DNA of 64,000 nucleotides from Thiohalophilus sp. (GTDB lineage Bacteria; Pseudomonadota; Gammaproteobacteria; UBA6429; Thiohalophilaceae), in the NCBI RefSeq assembly GCF_034522235.1, contig NZ_JAXHLN010000003.1, forward strand, positions 1,364,001-1,428,000, read 5' to 3'. The notes under the pieces were generated by a model, which saw only the letters and a program-made list of their open reading frames with translations, ran no database searches and was not told where the DNA came from. Made by a program: the position numbers and the translations under genes. This document shows, in pieces, positions 7,879 to 16,723 of the stretch. Each line of letters begins with the position of its first letter. Position 1 is the stretch's first letter.

Positions 7879-8307
7879 ATGGCGGAAATTGCCAATCCGG
7901 ATCTGGCTGATGTCGGTCGCGCGCGTATCGACTGGGCATTGACCGAGATGCCGGTTATCCGGGATCTGATGCAGGAGCTGGCGCAGGAAAAACCCTTGCA
8001 GGGTTTACGTCTTAGCGGTTGTCTGCACATTACCACCGAAACCGCCAACCTGGCCCGCACGCTCAAGGCCGCCGGCGCCGAACGGGTGCTGTGCGCCAGT
8101 AATCCACTGAGTACCCAGGATGATGTGGCGGCCTCTCTGGTGCAGCATGAGCATATTCCGGTCTTCGCCTGGCGCGGGGAATCGCACGACGCGTATTACC
8201 GGCACATTCATGCCGCCCGACGCAAACTGGCCGCCATGCAAATTTAAATCGATACCCTGACACCGATCCAGCAGGCCTATCTGGCCAGCTGGCAGGAAGG
8301 TACCTGA
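7879..8307 (+). pseudogene. ahcY: adenosylhomocysteinase with a central deletion and a nonsense codon
   Basis: The first 110 or so codons encode the N-terminus of an archaeal/Thermotoga-type S-adenosylhomocysteine hydrolase: RARIDWALTEMPV, GCLHITTETANLARTLKAAG, then CASNPLSTQDDVAASL and FAWRGES. At about 8210-8225 the sequence jumps in frame to the extreme C-terminus (KLAAMQI, stop at 8245-8247, then IDTLTPIQQAYLASWQEGT and TGA at 8305-8307). Comparison with full-length enzymes (about 400-420 residues) implies loss of about 270 codons, including the whole NAD-binding domain. The stop replaces a residue expected to be Glu (GAA to TAA). The product cannot be active. The promoter is intact and pcm follows directly. 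Confidence 0.85.
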
Positions 8308-8318
8308 GCGAGCTGACA

Positions 8319-9011
8319 ATGCAGGATGCCCAACAACAGATGCTCGATACCATCGCGGCCGAGGCGCGCTACACCGCCGACTATACCGGGCGCAGCCGGT
8401 TCAGTGCCGCGGTGATGCAGGCGCTGGCCAGGGTGGATCGGGCGGCGTTTGTGCCGCCCGCCTACCGGGATCGTGCCTATGACAACGGCCCGCTGCCGAT
8501 AGGTGACGGCCAGACCATCTCCCAGCCCTATATCGTGGCATTGATGACCGATCTGCTGGATCTGACGCCCGACAGCGTGGTGCTGGAGATCGGCACCGGC
8601 TCGGGCTATCAGGCGGCGGTACTGGCGCAACTGGCCCGCCAGGTTTACAGCCTGGAGCGATTCTGCACACTGGCCGAGGCGGCGCAGGAGCGGTTTGCGC
8701 AACTGAGTTACACCAATATCGAAGTGCGTTGTGCCAACGGTTATAACGGCTGGCGGGAGAAAGCTCCGTTCGATGGGATCATTGTCACCGCCGCGGCCCG
8801 GGAAATTCCACCGGCACTGGTGGAACAGCTCAAACCGGGCGGCCGGCTGGTGATCCCGGTTGGCCCGCCCTATGGTTATCAGGTATTAATGATCGTCAGC
8901 CGCGATGCGGCCGGCAAAATCGAGCACCGCAAGGTGCTCGGGGTCGCCTTTGTGCCCCTCATTGATGACGGGATCGAGAATGGCGACGATGCCGGGCGTT
9001 CGGCGCCGTAG
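8319..9011 (+). CDS. pcm: protein-L-isoaspartate O-methyltransferase
   Basis: Repairs aged proteins by methylating L-isoaspartyl residues with S-adenosylmethionine, releasing S-adenosylhomocysteine. Family marks: the substrate loop GDGQTISQPYIVALMTDLL (about residues 67-85) and AdoMet-binding motif VVLEIGTGSGYQAAVLA, followed by VYSLER (motif II) and the KPGGRLVIPVG post-motif. At 230 residues it is slightly longer than the 208 of E. coli, with an extra N-terminal helix and an acidic tail. It follows the ahcY relic by 12 bases; before that gene decayed the pair would have coupled a methyltransferase with removal of its inhibitory product. Confidence 0.95.
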   Translation: MQDAQQQMLDTIAAEARYTADYTGRSRFSAAVMQALARVDRAAFVPPAYRDRAYDNGPLPIGDGQTISQPYIVALMTDLLDLTPDSVVLEIGTGSGYQAAVLAQLARQVYSLERFCTLAEAAQERFAQLSYTNIEVRCANGYNGWREKAPFDGIIVTAAAREIPPALVEQLKPGGRLVIPVGPPYGYQVLMIVSRDAAGKIEHRKVLGVAFVPLIDDGIENGDDAGRSAP

Positions 9012-9028
9012 TGGAAGTTTGTTCAGAC

Positions 9029-9418
9029 TCAGGCGGCAAAGCGGGTCTGTAGATAGGCGATGATGTCGTCCGACTCGTACAACCAGCGCACCTGACCATC
9101 GTTTTCGGTGATGCGCAGGCAGGGGACCTTGACCTCGCCGCCGCCTTCGAGCAGGGCGGTGCGATGGGTCGGATCGTGCAGGGCGTCCCGCTGTTCAATG
9201 TTCAGTGACAGGCGCCTGGCGGCGCGGCGCACCTTGATGCAAAACGGACAACTGCGAAACTGATAGAGCGCCAGCTGCCGGGTGGCCGCGTCGATCTGTT
9301 GCTGCTGTTCGGGATCGCGGATGATGCCACGCGGGGTGGTCAGTTTATTGAGCAGCAGGATAACGGGCGCAAGCACCGCGCGCAGGGTCTTGAAAAAGGA
9401 ACGAATCAACCATTTCAT
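9029..9418 (-). CDS. membrane-anchored glutaredoxin-like protein
   Basis: A 129-residue protein with an N-terminal hydrophobic stretch (residues 5-25, likely a membrane anchor), a linker, and a glutaredoxin/GST-N type thioredoxin fold starting ALYQFRSCPFCIKVRRAARR. The active-site motif CPFC is intact and the conserved cis-proline lies in EVKVPCLRI. The fold ends with YESDDIIAYL, the usual glutathione-binding Asp-Asp region. It probably reduces disulfides or mixed disulfides at the membrane. It converges with pcm, with 17 bases between stops. Confidence 0.85.
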   Translation of the reverse strand: MKWLIRSFFKTLRAVLAPVILLLNKLTTPRGIIRDPEQQQQIDAATRQLALYQFRSCPFCIKVRRAARRLSLNIEQRDALHDPTHRTALLEGGGEVKVPCLRITENDGQVRWLYESDDIIAYLQTRFAA

Positions 9419-9586
9419 TATTACAGATACCGGGGTTTTAAACGGCGCTCAGCATAACAAATCAGCCTGCCGCAAGGGGAGTTGTGCGCCGCCTCGAGGG
9501 CAAAATATTTGCCCTTTATGTCCAAAGGTCTTTGCACTGTTCAACGCGTCGGAATGAGACTGTCTGAGGGAGATAAAGAAACGGAG

Positions 9587-10078
9587 TTACGCACGACGCG
9601 GTTTCCAGTAGCGATGCTGATAATCCTGTTCATGATCGTCCGTATCCAGCGGCTGCAGATCCTGATGGATGAAAAAGTCGCCGGCCTCGCGCTGTGCGCG
9701 CACCAGCAGGCCGTCGAGCCGGCGTGTCTGGACCTGTTGTTCGGCCGTCTGTAAAAGCTGTGCGCCGATGCCCCGCTGCTGGTGATCGGGATGCACATAG
9801 AGGCCGTGCAACAGCAATCCACTGGTGGCGGTGGCGGGCAATTCACGCGGCCCGGGTGTATCCAGTGCTGCCACGCCGACGATACCCCGGGCTGTCTCGG
9901 CAACCCAGAGCTGCAGATGGGACAGATCATGGGTGTCATAACGATAACTGGGCATTGCCAGACGCTTGACCCGTTCGGGCAATGCCCAGCCCATCACGGC
10001 CGCCTCGATCACGCTATTGACTGCCGGCAGATCCGCCGCCGTGGCGCGACGCAGGGTGTGCGTATTGGCATCGTTCAC
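9587..10078 (-). CDS. GNAT-family N-acetyltransferase
   Basis: A 163-residue acetyltransferase. Motif A is clear: LLHGLYVHPDHQQRGIGAQLL (split as LHGLYVHPDHQ and QRGIGAQLL), preceded by the WVAETARGIVGVAAL strand pair. The C-terminal part is unusually acidic and aromatic (the segment after QPLDTDD) and lacks a clear family signature. The substrate is unknown. It lies 23 bases downstream of hspQ on the same strand, so the two may be co-transcribed from the hspQ promoter. Confidence 0.85.
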   Translation of the reverse strand: MNDANTHTLRRATAADLPAVNSVIEAAVMGWALPERVKRLAMPSYRYDTHDLSHLQLWVAETARGIVGVAALDTPGPRELPATATSGLLLHGLYVHPDHQQRGIGAQLLQTAEQQVQTRRLDGLLVRAQREAGDFFIHQDLQPLDTDDHEQDYQHRYWKPRRA

Positions 10079-10101
10079 GGCGACGCGTCCGGCGGTGGTA
10101 T

Positions 10102-10416
10102 TCAGTTCAGCGATTGGCGGGGCCGATAGCTGCTGCCGTTGAAATCAGTAAAGAAACTCTCCAGCGCCGGATGGCGGATCGGATCCCCGCTCTCATCGGC
10201 TTCCAGATGGCGTTCGGCCACATAGGTCATGTGGTCACCGTTATCCACCAGAACGTGATACCAGGGCTGATCCCTGGGCGGCTGGCTACGGGCGACCTGT
10301 TCGTACCATTCGTCGCTGCCCTCGAACACCGGATCCACGTCCACTATGACGCCACGATAGTCGAATTTAAGGTGATGAACGACCTGGCCGAGGGTAAAAT
10401 GTGCCTGGGTTGCCAT
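10102..10416 (-). CDS. hspQ: heat shock protein HspQ
   Basis: A 104-residue protein matching HspQ, a small heat-induced hemimethylated-DNA-binding-fold protein that in E. coli is a Lon specificity factor and substrate. Family marks: FTLGQVVHHLKFDYRGVIVD, DVDPVFEGSDEWY, PWYHVLVD and MTYVAERHLE. The start at 10416 (MATQAHFTLG) has a strong ribosome site (AGGAG, seven bases upstream); a longer frame starting at 10449 lacks one. A candidate sigma32 promoter is located 33-60 bases upstream, in line with heat-shock control in relatives. Confidence 0.93.
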   Translation of the reverse strand: MATQAHFTLGQVVHHLKFDYRGVIVDVDPVFEGSDEWYEQVARSQPPRDQPWYHVLVDNGDHMTYVAERHLEADESGDPIRHPALESFFTDFNGSSYRPRQSLN

Positions 10417-10448
10417 GGATACTCTCCTGATAAAAGTTCGTGTGATCA

Positions 10449-10476
10449 ATATCGGGACGCTGGCGTTGAAAACAAG
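10449..10476 (-). promoter_or_regulatory. Candidate sigma32 promoter of hspQ
   Basis: In the minus sense CTTGTTT (10476-10470), 13-base spacer, CCCGATAT (10456-10449). The known sigma32 consensus is CTTGAAA and CCCCATnT at this spacing; the match is partial but the position relative to a known heat-shock gene supports it. Confidence 0.45.
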
Positions 10477-10531
10477 GGGTGTGTAGGAATCAACGGCTGG
10501 CGTGATGCGGCGGCCTATTACCCCCTGCTAC

Positions 10532-11191
10532 TCAACCACCAAGCAGGCGCTGAATCAACCCCAGTATGGCACTGATAAACGGGGTGATGACTCGCCACAA
10601 CACGCCGGTCAGCAGCAGTACCAGCAGAATCGGAATACCAAAAGGTTCCACCCGGCTCAGGGCATTGCCCAGCGGCGGGGGCAGCAGGCTGGTCGCAATG
10701 CGGCCCCCGTCGGTCGGGGGTAACGGGATCAGATTGAACACCATCAGCAGAATATTAATGAACATGCCGAACATGCCCATATAGATCAGCGGCAGGGCGA
10801 TGCTCTCCAGCCCGGCCGGCAACAGCGTGGCCAGTTTGCCGATAATGCCCCAGCCAATGGCCATCAGAAAGTTGGCGCCGGGACCGGCGGCGGCCACCCA
10901 GGCGCTGTCCCGTCGGGGATGGCGCAGATTATCCCAGTTAACGGGGACCGGCCTGGCCCAGCCGAAGGCGAAGCCGACGGTGAGGATCAGTATCAGCGGG
11001 ACCAGGATGGTGCCGACCGGGTCGATATGCTTGAGGGGATTTAAGGTGAGTCGGCCCAACATGGCGGCCGTCGGATCCCCGAGCCGATTGGCCATCCAGC
11101 CGTGGGCGACCTCGTGTACCACGATGCCGAACAGGGTCGGTAAAATGGCAATGGCGATAATCTGTGTGGTGGTAAGCTCGTTGGCAAACAT
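10532..11191 (-). CDS. site-2 protease family (M50) membrane metalloprotease
   Basis: A 219-residue polytopic membrane protein of the small S2P/M50 group. The zinc motif HExxH is present (GIVVHEVAHGWMANRLGDPT, about residues 22-41), and the third zinc ligand motif is seen as NLIPLPPTDGGR. Five to six hydrophobic segments span the length. There are no PDZ or CBS domains, so it is the short form typical of housekeeping gene neighbourhoods. The substrate is unknown; such enzymes cleave transmembrane segments. The start MFANELTTTQ is the first ATG of the frame. Confidence 0.9.
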   Translation of the reverse strand: MFANELTTTQIIAIAILPTLFGIVVHEVAHGWMANRLGDPTAAMLGRLTLNPLKHIDPVGTILVPLILILTVGFAFGWARPVPVNWDNLRHPRRDSAWVAAAGPGANFLMAIGWGIIGKLATLLPAGLESIALPLIYMGMFGMFINILLMVFNLIPLPPTDGGRIATSLLPPPLGNALSRVEPFGIPILLVLLLTGVLWRVITPFISAILGLIQRLLGG

Positions 11192-11314
11192 GGTTATCGG
11201 GACTGGACGTTGCGGGGAGGCGGCGGCATCGTAAACTGCGGTGGACTGTCACACAGTACACTATACTATAAATATGGTGGTCGAGATGACGCCGCAACAG
11301 ATAAACGCGCGGTT

Positions 11315-11671
11315 TTAACCGCGAGCCGGCGGCGACGTATCGGCGTCACGGTTTTGTAGCTGCTCCCGATACTTGCGGGTCAGCGCCAGAAAGCGGGGAG
11401 TCGGCCCGATATCCTCGTAAATTGGATCGCCGTAATCGTCTTCACTGATGACTTTGTCACCGGGGACATAGGGCAGGGCGGCTTCCAGCTCATCCAGTGC
11501 GGTGGTGAGAAGATCCAGCAACAGTTGCTCCTGTGTGCGACCGGGGTACATCTCCTGCAAGGCCAGCAGCCGGGCGCCCTGTTCCAGCGGTAATTCAATT
11601 GTGCTGCGTATTACCGGTTCTTCGGGGCGTGCGCTGCCGGCCCATTCATTTAACAGTTGTTTGATATGCAT
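11315..11671 (-). CDS. conserved protein sometimes labelled pilin assembly / pili tip component
   Basis: A 118-residue soluble protein: MHIKQLLNEW, then a strand with RSTIELPLEQ, a helix LLALQEMYPGRTQEQLLLDLL, and the C-terminal VPGDKVISEDDYGDPIYEDIGPTPRFLALTRKY (two pieces of one conserved block). Homologues are widespread in gammaproteobacteria and carry database names such as type 1 pili tip component, which nothing in the sequence supports: there is no signal peptide. The helix region resembles small DNA-binding or antitoxin folds, but this is only an impression. A ribosome site (CAGGAGAA) precedes the ATG. Confidence 0.75.
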   Translation of the reverse strand: MHIKQLLNEWAGSARPEEPVIRSTIELPLEQGARLLALQEMYPGRTQEQLLLDLLTTALDELEAALPYVPGDKVISEDDYGDPIYEDIGPTPRFLALTRKYREQLQNRDADTSPPARG

Positions 11672-11871
11672 GTTTTCTCCTGCCCGTATTCTGAATCCAC
11701 TCTACGAATATAGGCTATCTGTCTCGCCCGGGCTGCTCGCCCTGGGCCGTTTCGCCTCAGTTTAACAAGAATCCTCATGGTGACAATGGGGTGATTCTGG
11801 CTTGTTGCGCTTGAAATTCTCCGGCTGCGAGACGACCCTGTCATCAGGAACCATCAAATCAGAGAAGTATT

Positions 11872-12966
11872 ATGTGCAAAGGATATTGGAAAATGCGGCA
11901 ATTGACCGGCGTGCTGTTTCTGATGGGTTGTCTGGCAGGTACCGCCGGGGCCGAAATGCTCCAGGGCGAACTGGCCAATCCCGAGAGTGTGGTCCCGACG
12001 TGGAATTTTCCAAAAAACGTGATCGATACCCGGCAGTTGCCGCGTTTTTCGCTGCAAAGCGAGAATGACGCTGACACACCGCTGCCGGTATATCAGCTGA
12101 CCCGGCACACCTATTTTCTGTTCGGGACGATCTCGACTCTGAATGAGGATAACCGGGGCTGGAATGGTAACGCCGGTTTTGTCGTCACCGACGAGGGCGT
12201 GGTCGTGATCGATACCCTGGGAACACCGCGGTTGGGCCAGCGGTTGATTGCCACCGTACGCAGTGTAACGGACAAACCGATCCGATACCTGATTATTACC
12301 CACAATCACCCCGATCACGCCTATGGTGCCGCGGCTTTCCAGTCACTGGATGCGGTAACGATCATTGCCCATCCGGGTACCCGCGAATACAACAATTCCT
12401 CGACACTGGAAGAGTCGGTAGCCTATCGGCGTGAACAGCTGGCTGAGGACATGCAGGGTTTTTCACCGCCCGAGGCGGACCAGTATATCGAGCAGTCCCG
12501 GTTTGACAAAAAGGTTATCGAGCTGGGCGAGCAACGATTTGAAATCTACAATACCGGCCGGCATCATTCTTACGGTGATCTGGTGATTTACCAACCAGCC
12601 GAGGAGCTTGTCTGGATCTCCGATCTGGCATTTAACCAGCGTACGACCTACATGGGTGACGGGGACAGTGAGCAGATCCTGGAAGGGCAGAAGTGGTTGA
12701 AGGATAACTTCGCCAATGCGCGGTTGATGATCCCCGGCCACGGGGGGCCGCAGACTGAACCGTTTCCGATGGTGAACAAAACCCGCGATTACGTACAACG
12801 CTTGCGCAGGGAAATGCGCGAAGCGGTGGAACAGGGAGTGTCCCTGCAGGATGCGGTCAATAACAGTCACTTTGATGATTGGGAGGGCACCCGGTTATAT
12901 GAAGAGAACCATCGCGCCAACGTTAATTATATTTATCGGGAAATGGAACGAGAATTTTTTGAATAG
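11872..12966 (+). CDS. exported metallo-beta-lactamase-fold hydrolase
   Basis: A 364-residue MBL-fold protein with a signal sequence (MRQLTGVLFLMGCLAGTAGA; cleavage after AGA, or lipid attachment at the Cys). Zinc ligands: THNHPDHAYG (HxHxDH), GRHHSYGDLVIY and IPGHGGPQT. The sequence resembles the periplasmic MBL proteins found near sulfur-oxidation and quinoprotein systems. The start may be the ATG at 11872 or the one at 11893; the second begins right at the signal peptide. The next three genes run in the same direction with gaps of about 15-60 bases, so it probably heads an operon with the DHH phosphoesterase, adenosyltransferase and aldo/keto reductase. Substrate unknown. Confidence 0.88.
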   Translation: MCKGYWKMRQLTGVLFLMGCLAGTAGAEMLQGELANPESVVPTWNFPKNVIDTRQLPRFSLQSENDADTPLPVYQLTRHTYFLFGTISTLNEDNRGWNGNAGFVVTDEGVVVIDTLGTPRLGQRLIATVRSVTDKPIRYLIITHNHPDHAYGAAAFQSLDAVTIIAHPGTREYNNSSTLEESVAYRREQLAEDMQGFSPPEADQYIEQSRFDKKVIELGEQRFEIYNTGRHHSYGDLVIYQPAEELVWISDLAFNQRTTYMGDGDSEQILEGQKWLKDNFANARLMIPGHGGPQTEPFPMVNKTRDYVQRLRREMREAVEQGVSLQDAVNNSHFDDWEGTRLYEENHRANVNYIYREMEREFFE

Positions 12967-13012
12967 TCGCTTGCCGACTGATTTTATCTGCTAATAACAA
13001 AAAAGGAACATT

Positions 13013-13966
13013 ATGGCGTATATCGACGTCTTTAACGGTGATGCCGATGGCATCTGTGCTTTGCAGCAGTTGCGTCTGGCGAACCCGAAGAAAAGCCAGC
13101 TGGTAACCGGCATCAAGCGAGATATTGAACTGTTGAAAAAAGTCGAAGCCGTCACCGGTGACCAGGTGACGATACTGGATATCTCGCTGGATAAAAATCG
13201 CGACGAGCTGATTCGACTTCTCGATGCCGGTGCCGGGGTTCTCTATTTTGATCACCACTATGCCGGCGAGATACCGCAACATTCCGCGCTCGAGACCCAT
13301 ATTGATACCGATGCCAACATATGCAGCGGCTTGCTGGTAAATCGTTATCTGGAAAACGCCTATCTGCCCTGGGCGGTTGTCGCCGCCTTTGGTGATAACC
13401 TGTTCACTGCGGCCCAACAGGCGGCGTCGCCGTTGAATCTGAACGGCGAACAGCTGGAAGAACTCAAGTTACTGGGAACCTGTCTGAACTATAATGGTTA
13501 CGGTGCAAACCTGTCGGATCTGGTTTATACGCCGGATGATCTGTATCGGCTTGTCGCCGGCTACGCCGATCCGTTCGCCTTTATTCACGAGGAACCCGGC
13601 TACGCCCGTTTGCAGGAGGCCTATTACTCGGACTTTGAGCGTGTGAAGGCGCTTACGCCCGACTATGTCGATGCACATCATGCGCTGTATGTACTGCCGG
13701 ATGCTCATTGGGCGCGCCGGGTTAGCGGGATCTATGCCAATGATCTGGCACAACAGTATCCGGATCGCGCTCACGCCATGCTGAGCATTCGGCCCGAGGG
13801 CGGGTTTCTGGTCAGTCTGCGAGCACCGCTGAACAACAAGCGCGGCGCGGATGAATTGTGTCGACAGTTTGATACCGGTGGCGGACGTAAGGCGGCGGCC
13901 GGCATCAATCACTTGCCGGAAGAGCAATACGACGCATTTGTTCAGGCGTTCAAGACGGCGTTTTAA
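13013..13966 (+). CDS. DHH-family phosphoesterase
   Basis: A 317-residue DHH/DHHA1 protein. Motif I: DVFNGDADGICALQQL; motif II: VTILDISLDKN; DHH motif proper: LYFDHHYAG (about residues 79-87); C-terminal DHHA1 glycine motif: DTGGGRKAAAGI. The family includes RecJ, c-di-AMP and oligonucleotide phosphodiesterases, but this member is a short stand-alone form without RecJ OB domain, so a nucleotide or short-RNA substrate is more likely than DNA recombination. The gene follows the MBL hydrolase by 46 bases and has a good ribosome site (AAAGGAAC) before the ATG. Confidence 0.88.
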   Translation: MAYIDVFNGDADGICALQQLRLANPKKSQLVTGIKRDIELLKKVEAVTGDQVTILDISLDKNRDELIRLLDAGAGVLYFDHHYAGEIPQHSALETHIDTDANICSGLLVNRYLENAYLPWAVVAAFGDNLFTAAQQAASPLNLNGEQLEELKLLGTCLNYNGYGANLSDLVYTPDDLYRLVAGYADPFAFIHEEPGYARLQEAYYSDFERVKALTPDYVDAHHALYVLPDAHWARRVSGIYANDLAQQYPDRAHAMLSIRPEGGFLVSLRAPLNNKRGADELCRQFDTGGGRKAAAGINHLPEEQYDAFVQAFKTAF

Positions 13967-14027
13967 TCTTATTGCAGCCATCCGCCCATTACGGTGATGA
14001 TCTCGAAGCAGATAACAGGAGGCGAGG

Positions 14028-15233
14028 ATGGTTGAGACAGTGATAACAACCCGGGAGGATCTGAGCCCGGCCGGGTTTGCCGTGGAGATGGTTGAACGCA
14101 AGGGGCAGGGCCATCCCGATACCATCTGCGACGCGCTGGCCGAGGAGCTCAGCCTGGCCCTGTGTCGTTATTATCGTGATCATTTCGGCCTGATTCTGCA
14201 CCATAACGTGGACAAGGCGCTGTTATGGGGCGGTGAATCCAATCCCGCTTTCGGCGGTGGCGAGATTGTCGCGCCGATGGAGATTTTTCTGGCCGGCCGG
14301 GCAACCTCCAGCTATAAAGGTGTCAATGTGCCAATTGGCGAACTGGCCGAGGAGACGGTGCAGCGCTGGTTGCAGGAGAATCTGCATGCCCTGCAGCATG
14401 AACCGGCACCGGTGATTCATCACCTTGTCCGATCTGGTTCCGTGGAACTGGTGGATCTGTACGAACGCCAACAGCGCACCGGTGTGGCCCTGGCGAATGA
14501 TACGTCCTGCGGTGTCGGCTATGCGCCGCTGGATGAACTCGAGCAGCTGGTTTACGCCACAGAGCGGCATCTCAACAGTTCGCAAATCAAACTCCGTTAT
14601 CCTGCGTTCGGCGAGGATATCAAGGTAATGGGGGTTCGACAGCGAGAGTGCATCGAGTTGACGATTGCTTGCGCACTGGTGGATCGCCATGTCCGCGATG
14701 CCGATGAGTATCTGGCTCACAAGAAAACGATCGCGGAACTGGTCAGCAACAAGGCGGTCGGAATTAGCGAACTGCCGTTGCAGGTTAATGTCAACATGGC
14801 CGATGCGCCGGAGCAGGGGAGTTTCTATCTGACCGTGACCGGGACTTCCGCCGAGGCCGGGGATGACGGTGAAGTCGGCCGGGGTAATCGCACCAACGGC
14901 CTGATTACGCCCTGTCGACCGATGAATATGGAAGCGGCAGCGGGAAAAAATCCGGTCACCCATGTGGGTAAACTGTATAACCTGACCGCTCAGGCGATGG
15001 CCCGTGATCTGGTGGACGCCTTGCCGGAGGTGGCAGCAGCGGAGTGTTTTCTGGTCAGTCGGATCGGCCAGCCGATCCGTGAGCCCTGGTTACTGGAAGT
15101 CCGACTGCAGCTGGCGGCGGGCGCGGAACTGGCACCTGTTCGCGCCCCGGTGGAGGCGATCGCTCGCGAGCGCCTGGCCAGGATCGATCATCTGCAGGAA
15201 GAACTTTTGCAATCAGTGATGCCGGTGTATTGA
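14028..15233 (+). CDS. archaeal-type methionine adenosyltransferase
   Basis: A 401-residue S-adenosylmethionine synthetase of the archaeal family (AdoMet_Synthase), not the usual bacterial MetK. Visible marks: [20 protein letters not shown] (about residues 23-42), [45 protein letters not shown], and [20 protein letters not shown] (all short family blocks). It makes AdoMet from methionine and ATP. The ribosome site AGGAGGCGAGG is strong. Most gammaproteobacteria use bacterial MetK; whether this genome also has one cannot be seen here. Neighbours are a DHH phosphoesterase upstream and a Tat-exported reductase downstream, in an apparent operon. Confidence 0.93.
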   Translation: MVETVITTREDLSPAGFAVEMVERKGQGHPDTICDALAEELSLALCRYYRDHFGLILHHNVDKALLWGGESNPAFGGGEIVAPMEIFLAGRATSSYKGVNVPIGELAEETVQRWLQENLHALQHEPAPVIHHLVRSGSVELVDLYERQQRTGVALANDTSCGVGYAPLDELEQLVYATERHLNSSQIKLRYPAFGEDIKVMGVRQRECIELTIACALVDRHVRDADEYLAHKKTIAELVSNKAVGISELPLQVNVNMADAPEQGSFYLTVTGTSAEAGDDGEVGRGNRTNGLITPCRPMNMEAAAGKNPVTHVGKLYNLTAQAMARDLVDALPEVAAAECFLVSRIGQPIREPWLLEVRLQLAAGAELAPVRAPVEAIARERLARIDHLQEELLQSVMPVY

Positions 15234-15255
15234 AACCCCGGCTAAAGGTGTGTCG

Positions 15256-16197
15256 ATGCAAAACCGCAACTTTTCCCTGACCCGGCGACGCCTGTTACAA
15301 CAGGTTGTTGCATTGGCTCTGGGTTTTAACCTGAACTTGCCGCGCACGGGGTGGGCCGATACATCGCAAAAAATTCTGCGGCGAATACCTTCTAATAATG
15401 AAACTGTCCCGGCGATCGGCATGGGAACCTGGCTGACCTTTGGTATCGATCCGGATGACGCTTCGCAAATGCGCGTGCGGGAGAAAATTCTGCATACCTT
15501 TTTCGAACTGGGCGGGGAGCTGATCGACTCCTCACCCATGTACGGTTCGGCGGAGGAGGTCGTTGGAAAATGTCTGGCGCGCCTTGACGAGACGCCCGAT
15601 CTGTTTGCCGCCACCAAGGTCTGGACCTCGGGCTGGCGCGCCGGTGTGCGGCAGATGGAGCGCTCGCGTGTGCTCTGGGGTGTCGAGCGAGTGGATCTGA
15701 TGCAGGTGCATAATCTGCTCGACTGGGAGACGCACCTGGCAACGCTCAAGGAGTGGAAAGCGGCGGGACGGATTCGTTATCTGGGCGTGACCACGTCGCA
15801 CGGGCGGCGTCATTCGGAACTGGCCAGGATTATGGAAACGGAGCCGCTCGATTTTGTGCAGCTGACCTACAATCTGCTAGACCGGGAGGCGGAGCAACAT
15901 CTGTTGCCGCTGGCACAGGAGCGTGGCATTGCCGTGCTGGCCAACCGGCCGTTTCAGGGCGGCGGGTTGTTCAGTCGTTTTGCTTCACAACCGTTACCGG
16001 ACTGGGCATCGGCGATCGACTGCGAAAACTGGGCCCAGTTTTTCCTCAAATTCATTATTTCGCACCCGGCCATCACCTGTGCGATTCCGGCCACCTCGAA
16101 GGTGGCCCATATGCGCGAGAACATGGGGGCCGGTTACGGACGCCTGCCGGATGCGAAGCTGCGCCGGCGAATGAGCGAGTATGTTCGCGGCCTGTAA
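15256..16197 (+). CDS. Tat-exported aldo/keto reductase
   Basis: A 313-residue aldo/keto reductase with an N-terminal twin-arginine-like signal (LTRRRLLQQVVALALGF) and a likely cleavage site near TGWADT. The body has AKR features: GMGTWLTFG, the catalytic Asp and Tyr in GELIDSSPMYGSAEEVVG, Lys in AATKVWTSG, and QVHN. The C-terminus AIPATSKVAHMRENMGA is the usual cofactor-binding end. Exported AKRs are a minority; folding with cofactor before export fits the Tat route. I chose the ATG at 15256, which has AAGG nine bases upstream, over the GTG at 15250. It follows the adenosyltransferase by 22 bases. Physiological substrate unknown. Confidence 0.87.
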   Translation: MQNRNFSLTRRRLLQQVVALALGFNLNLPRTGWADTSQKILRRIPSNNETVPAIGMGTWLTFGIDPDDASQMRVREKILHTFFELGGELIDSSPMYGSAEEVVGKCLARLDETPDLFAATKVWTSGWRAGVRQMERSRVLWGVERVDLMQVHNLLDWETHLATLKEWKAAGRIRYLGVTTSHGRRHSELARIMETEPLDFVQLTYNLLDREAEQHLLPLAQERGIAVLANRPFQGGGLFSRFASQPLPDWASAIDCENWAQFFLKFIISHPAITCAIPATSKVAHMRENMGAGYGRLPDAKLRRRMSEYVRGL

Positions 16198-16235
16198 TCT
16201 GAAATATTGGCAACCTCGCCTGGCAGCGGATCGGA

Positions 16236-16442
16236 TCAGGCCGCGCGCTTGAAGGTGTAGTCACTGCCGTTGCGCTTCACCTTGAGCGGCACGCGCTGGA
16301 TGGTGATCTCCTCGCCGTCTTCGATGTTACGCGGCTCGCCACCGGCGACAATAAAACCCTCATAAGTCACGCCACAATGATACAGGCCCAGCTTGTCGTG
16401 TTTTCCGGGACGCAGCGTCAGGCTATTGGTTTCTTCTGTCAT
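16236..16442 (-). CDS. 68-residue conserved hypothetical protein
   Basis: Short soluble protein beginning MTEETNSLTLRPGKHDKLGL, with a central CGVTYEGFIVAGGEPR and a basic C-terminus (KVKRNGSDYTFKRAA). The strand-turn pattern suggests a small beta-barrel, possibly nucleic-acid-binding, but this is only inferred from composition. A near-perfect ribosome site (AAGGAGGTG) six bases before the ATG supports real expression. The gene stands alone between the reductase and the tex relic. Family not recognised. Confidence 0.65.
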   Translation of the reverse strand: MTEETNSLTLRPGKHDKLGLYHCGVTYEGFIVAGGEPRNIEDGEEITIQRVPLKVKRNGSDYTFKRAA

Positions 16443-16723
16443 GGTGCACCTCCTTACTTGGCACTGTGTATCGCCACTATCCCGGATCTAGATCAACACC
16501 CGGCGTCTTTCAAGCCATGTGGCGTCTTGTAGCTAGCGTGTTTGGGGTATCAGATCAAGCGGATTTAAAAACCTGCACCGCAGGTGGCTTTGTTAAGATC
16601 GACGTGTGTTGTTTCACTGATCTCACCAGGGTTGTCTGCTGCATGAACATTATCCAACGACTTGCCGAAGAGCTCGGCGTCAGGCCGGCCCAGATCGAGG
16701 CCACGGTACGTTTACTGGACGAC

